Source: Proteromonas lacertae (Eukaryota; Sar; Bigyra; Opalinata; Proteromonadidae). Taken from it: DNA of 64,000 nt. The notes under the pieces are model-generated. The model saw only the letters and a program-made list of their open reading frames with translations. It made no database searches and was not told where the DNA came from. The position numbers were made by a program, and so were the translations under genes. Below, piece after piece: positions 60,889-64,000 of the stretch. Within the stretch, counting starts at the first letter, position 1, and each line of letters opens with the position of its first letter. The stretch spans positions 1 through 64,000 of the forward strand of contig NGBS01000022.1 in assembly GCA_002245135.1 (NCBI GenBank), read 5' to 3'.

Positions 60889-63118
60889 ATGTCTGGTATG
60901 CTGCATATAACTATATTTTTAAAGATAACGAAGTAAATGAGAAAAGTCATGAAGAAGATAATATGTATTTATAAGATAATCTACAATAGAAAAATATTGG
61001 AGGAATATTTCAAAGTTTATAATCCTGAAAAGGTTGCAAAAGTATTTAGCTAGATTATATTATTTTACATTAGGCTGCAGAAAAACTAGAAAAATATCAT
61101 AATAGACTTGAATTTTATACAAAGAAGCTGCAAGATAAGTAATTATTATAAATTTGAGTGTATATGTGTAGATTCGGAGAAGCTCCTGATTTGTACATTA
61201 ATAATTCTAATGAAGCACGACCAGACGATATTTTAGATGAAGAATTATTAGATAATGAAAGTGATACAAATGTAACACCTCCAAAAATTACATCATCTTT
61301 GTCTTCAGAGTCAATAAATGCAGAAGAGTATAAAAACCACATTGTATATTGTATTGAATAGTACAAATTATGAAGTGTTGCATTCTTACTATCAAAAATA
61401 TAACAAAGCAAAAATCGATAGAGTAAATACAATATATAAGAAATATAAATCTGATTTAATACGATTAGCTATGAAATTGCACGAAATATACGGAGAAGCA
61501 CCAGCATTTATGGTTAATATATCCGAGTATCATTTTTTTCCCCCCTCTGATATATATTATTAAAATAGTGTTTTAGCATCTCACAGTCTTATTGATATAG
61601 ATGAATATAATTTACATATTCAAGAATCAATAACAAACATAAATCAGTTAAATACAAAAATAGATGATATGAAAATCAAATTAAAACAATATGAAAATGA
61701 AGAATTAATGAATGCAACAAAATTGAAATTATTGACTGAAAAATATGAAAGTGAGCATAATATAAAAATTAAATTGGATGAACAGGTGAAAGGGTTATAT
61801 CAAATTATAGAAAAAGAGAAAAAAGAAAGAACAGAAGTAGAAAATCAATTAAGTGAATCATATAAAGAGAATAGAGAGACATTAAAATCACTTACAAATA
61901 TAAAGAATCAGATGAATAAAATGAAAGAAGAAATAGAAGAAATATCAATTATCAAATTAAGTAGAATGAATACAATGATTTCTTCCTATTTTGATGTTGA
62001 TATTAATATAAATAATGGAATAGATTTTGATATAACTTCATCATCATTAACCATAACAACAACAACAGAAGATGAATCAAAAGAAAAAGAAGTTTATTCA
62101 TTTTCTAACATAAAGAAAGTTAAACCTCAATTATCATCATCATCTCCAATTATTATAACTGAATTACCAAAATCTCCAGTGAAGAAACAAACAAGAGAAA
62201 TTGGAGTTAATACTGATAAAGTTGAATTTGCAGATGAATTATCAACTGTGTTAAATAGACCTACAAGATCTCCTTCAATGTCAGTTCAGATTAATTTATC
62301 AGAGAATTATGAAAAAGAAATTGAAATATTGAATGAAAGAATCAGTAGAAAAGATGTAGAAATCAACGAAAAGAATGAATTGATAAACACATTCAAAGAA
62401 AAGTCAGATAGAAGAAAAAAAGAAAATGATGAAATAGAAACCAAATATTCATATTTACAAGATAAATATTCTACATTATCTACTCATTATAAAGATATTC
62501 AATATAAATATGTATATTTAATTATGATTCTATAATAAAAACAATAGAAAACACTTGAAAATCAGTTGATGAGACACGAAGATGAATATTCAAGATATAT
62601 TGAATTATTACATTCAGCAATGGAATTAAATTCACATTCAAAAGAAGGAAGAAGGAGAGTTTCATCATCTACATCTTCATTAGTTCAAAGAAAAAAAAGT
62701 GTAAAAGTAAGGCCAATTCCTGATTTATCAGTTAGAAATAATATTGATATTATCAGACAACATGTGAAGAAAACATCTGAATCATTTAGAAATGATCCAA
62801 AGAATGGTGAATGTATATTATTTTCTCGTTTATTTCAATTTATATTTATAGATATGAAATTGCCAGTTTGGGTTAAAGATTCTGCAGTTGATAAATGCTT
62901 TACTTGCAAACGTCAGTTTACATTATATAAAAGAAAACAGTATATATATATGTATTTCTTATTTCAATAGTCATTGTAGATTGTGTGGAAATATATTCTG
63001 TGATAGTTGTAGTAATAAGAAAATGATTTTATATGGCACAGGAATACCGTATCCACAACGTGTATGTGACAGTTGCTTCATTATTGGAATAACATTGAAG
63101 AAAGATGAAGATATATAA
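60889..63118 (+). CDS. Coiled-coil FYVE-domain protein
   Basis: ATG at 60889 (MSDNEVNEKSHEED after the first splice), with about nine introns of 25-60 nt, one with an interior T-run and CCCCCC (about 61520-61560). The N-terminal half is mostly coiled coil (KYHNRLEFYTKKLQDK, and a 200-residue stretch at 61640-61960). A Ser/Thr-rich linker follows. The C-terminus is a FYVE finger: WVKD (the WxxD motif), KRKHHCRLCGNIFCDSC and a closing RVCDSCF, with HHC formed across a splice junction. FYVE fingers bind PI3P on early endosomes, and a coiled-coil tether layout resembles EEA1 or rabenosyn. About 640 residues. Confidence 0.82.
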
Positions 63119-63255
63119 CAAATCAATAAATATTTTGTTATGTGCATTACTAGTCTTATATATATATATTTATATACTCACAAATAAATCAGAAATTAAA
63201 ATCAAAATATACAAACAATAAACGGAGTGAGTTTATTTACATTATTTATATACAC

Positions 63256-63603
63256 TTACAAATATGGATTTCTTGGTCCAATATTCTGTTCAATAATAGC
63301 ACTCTTCTTCCTAGCTCTTATGCATAACATTTTCAAAGTATTTTCAGTTGCTACCATTACATTTGCCATTTTTCCTGTTAAATCACTTGCTCTTTGTCTC
63401 AATTGTCTAAGTTCTTCTTCCTCTCTTTCAGCTTCTTCCTTTTGAAATTGTTCCTCAAAGTATTCTATTCTTGTATCACTTAAATCCCAATCTCTGTGTT
63501 TTTCATGTAATAATTCCCTTATATCCATAAGTGAGAATGCTGGGCTATTAGCCAACAACTCTCTTAGTGCAGATTTTAGCTCCTCATCGCTAACAAACTT
63601 CAT
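63256..63603 (-). CDS. Small helical protein sharing the 59691 N-terminal module
   Basis: Single exon, 115 residues, ATG at 63603 (MKFVSDEELKSALRELLAN). The first 50 residues match the module of the repeat protein at 59691 (SDDELKTALNELFAS..., then KEKHSDWEVGEKRV against HEKHRDWDLSDTRI). A short charged helix follows (EEAEREEEELRQLRQRA). The two genes lie about 4 kb apart on the same strand and are probably paralogous in this part. It ends without a CaaX box. The start lies 121 bp from the divergent partial gene at 63725. Confidence 0.74.
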   Translation of the reverse strand: MKFVSDEELKSALRELLANSPAFSLMDIRELLHEKHRDWDLSDTRIEYFEEQFQKEEAEREEEELRQLRQRASDLTGKMANVMVATENTLKMLCIRARKKSAIIEQNIGPRNPYL

Positions 63604-63724
63604 TTCTCTAAAAAATTCGTTACATTGATAGACAAGCTAAAACTTGTCATTTTTTCTTTTTTAAAGATTTAATTTTCTTTTTGTTTAGTAACTTATTCGT
63701 TTTATTTTTATTTTATTTTTTTCA

Positions 63725-64000
63725 ATGGCATTTCAAACATACACTACACCCAATTATGAACAACAGTTTATTGAATTTATGAAAGATCCACTAAAAACTT
63801 GTCATGTATGTTATATTATATAATTCTTATAGATAAACCCTACCTTAAAATTAAAATCATTAAACTCGTATACTCATAACTTCACTATTTTCTTAGATCA
63901 ACAAACAATCAAGCTAATACTTCTAATATTGAAGGGTTATGCGTATATTACTATAAGATATAATAATTTAGTTAAATGGTTTACTTGGAAATCGATATCA
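63725..64000 (+). CDS. 5' part of a gene running off the window
   Basis: ATG at 63725 (MAFQTYTTPNYEQQF), with introns of about 27-33 nt joined in phase (CHINPTLKLKSLNSSTNNQANTS after two splices, then CLNGLLGNRY). It continues beyond 64000. The family is not recognised from about 65 residues. Confidence 0.55.

Overview
This window is nuclear DNA of a very AT-rich, intron-dense, gene-dense protist. Almost every gene has several introns of only about 23-45 nt, nearly all GTAT...TAG, often made largely of (TA)n. Stops are standard. RIB43A (a doublet-microtubule ribbon protein) suggests a flagellated cell. A propionyl-CoA carboxylase alpha subunit with a mitochondrial presequence suggests a respiring mitochondrion or related organelle. 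I cannot place the lineage from sequence alone. I joined exons by hand from reading frame and the GTAT...TAG consensus; no transcript data were used.

Region 1 (about 1-9.8 kb) and region 3 (about 22.5-32.9 kb) are inverted copies of one module: an Hsp70-like/coiled-coil giant gene, a BTB-SPRY-like gene, and a dead ABCG-transporter fragment. A third, shorter copy (BTB plus ABCG only) lies at 34.7-38.4 kb. The BTB gene is intact in copies A and C and frameshifted in copy B. The Hsp70/coiled-coil gene is intact only in copy B. In copy A the ABCG fragment ends at a roughly 0.9-kb island of strikingly higher GC, followed by a 3' fragment of another Hsp70/coiled-coil copy.

Region 2 (9.9-20.6 kb) is single-copy: a zinc-binding protein, RIB43A, a basic protein and a giant multidomain calpain. 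Between calpain and module B lies a 1.16-kb hAT-like non-autonomous element with a perfect 8-bp target-site duplication.

Region 4 (38.6-64 kb) is compact and single-copy: propionyl-CoA carboxylase alpha, a zinc-ribbon protein, a multi-pass membrane protein, a PIKfyve/Fab1 lipid kinase with an unexpected fibronectin-III domain, a MYND-zinc/STI1 protein, an organelle-targeted PRPP-synthetase-like protein with degenerate active-site loops, a Mut7/EXD3-type exonuclease with an internal YbaK-like domain, a membrane coiled-coil protein, an Ala/Glu/Lys repeat protein ending in a CaaX box, a coiled-coil FYVE protein, and small proteins sharing an N-terminal module. Several pairs are divergent from gaps under 125 bp, implying shared promoters. 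The two FYVE proteins and the PIKfyve kinase point to PI3P/PI(3,5)P2 endosomal signalling, although they are not clustered in an obviously co-regulated way.
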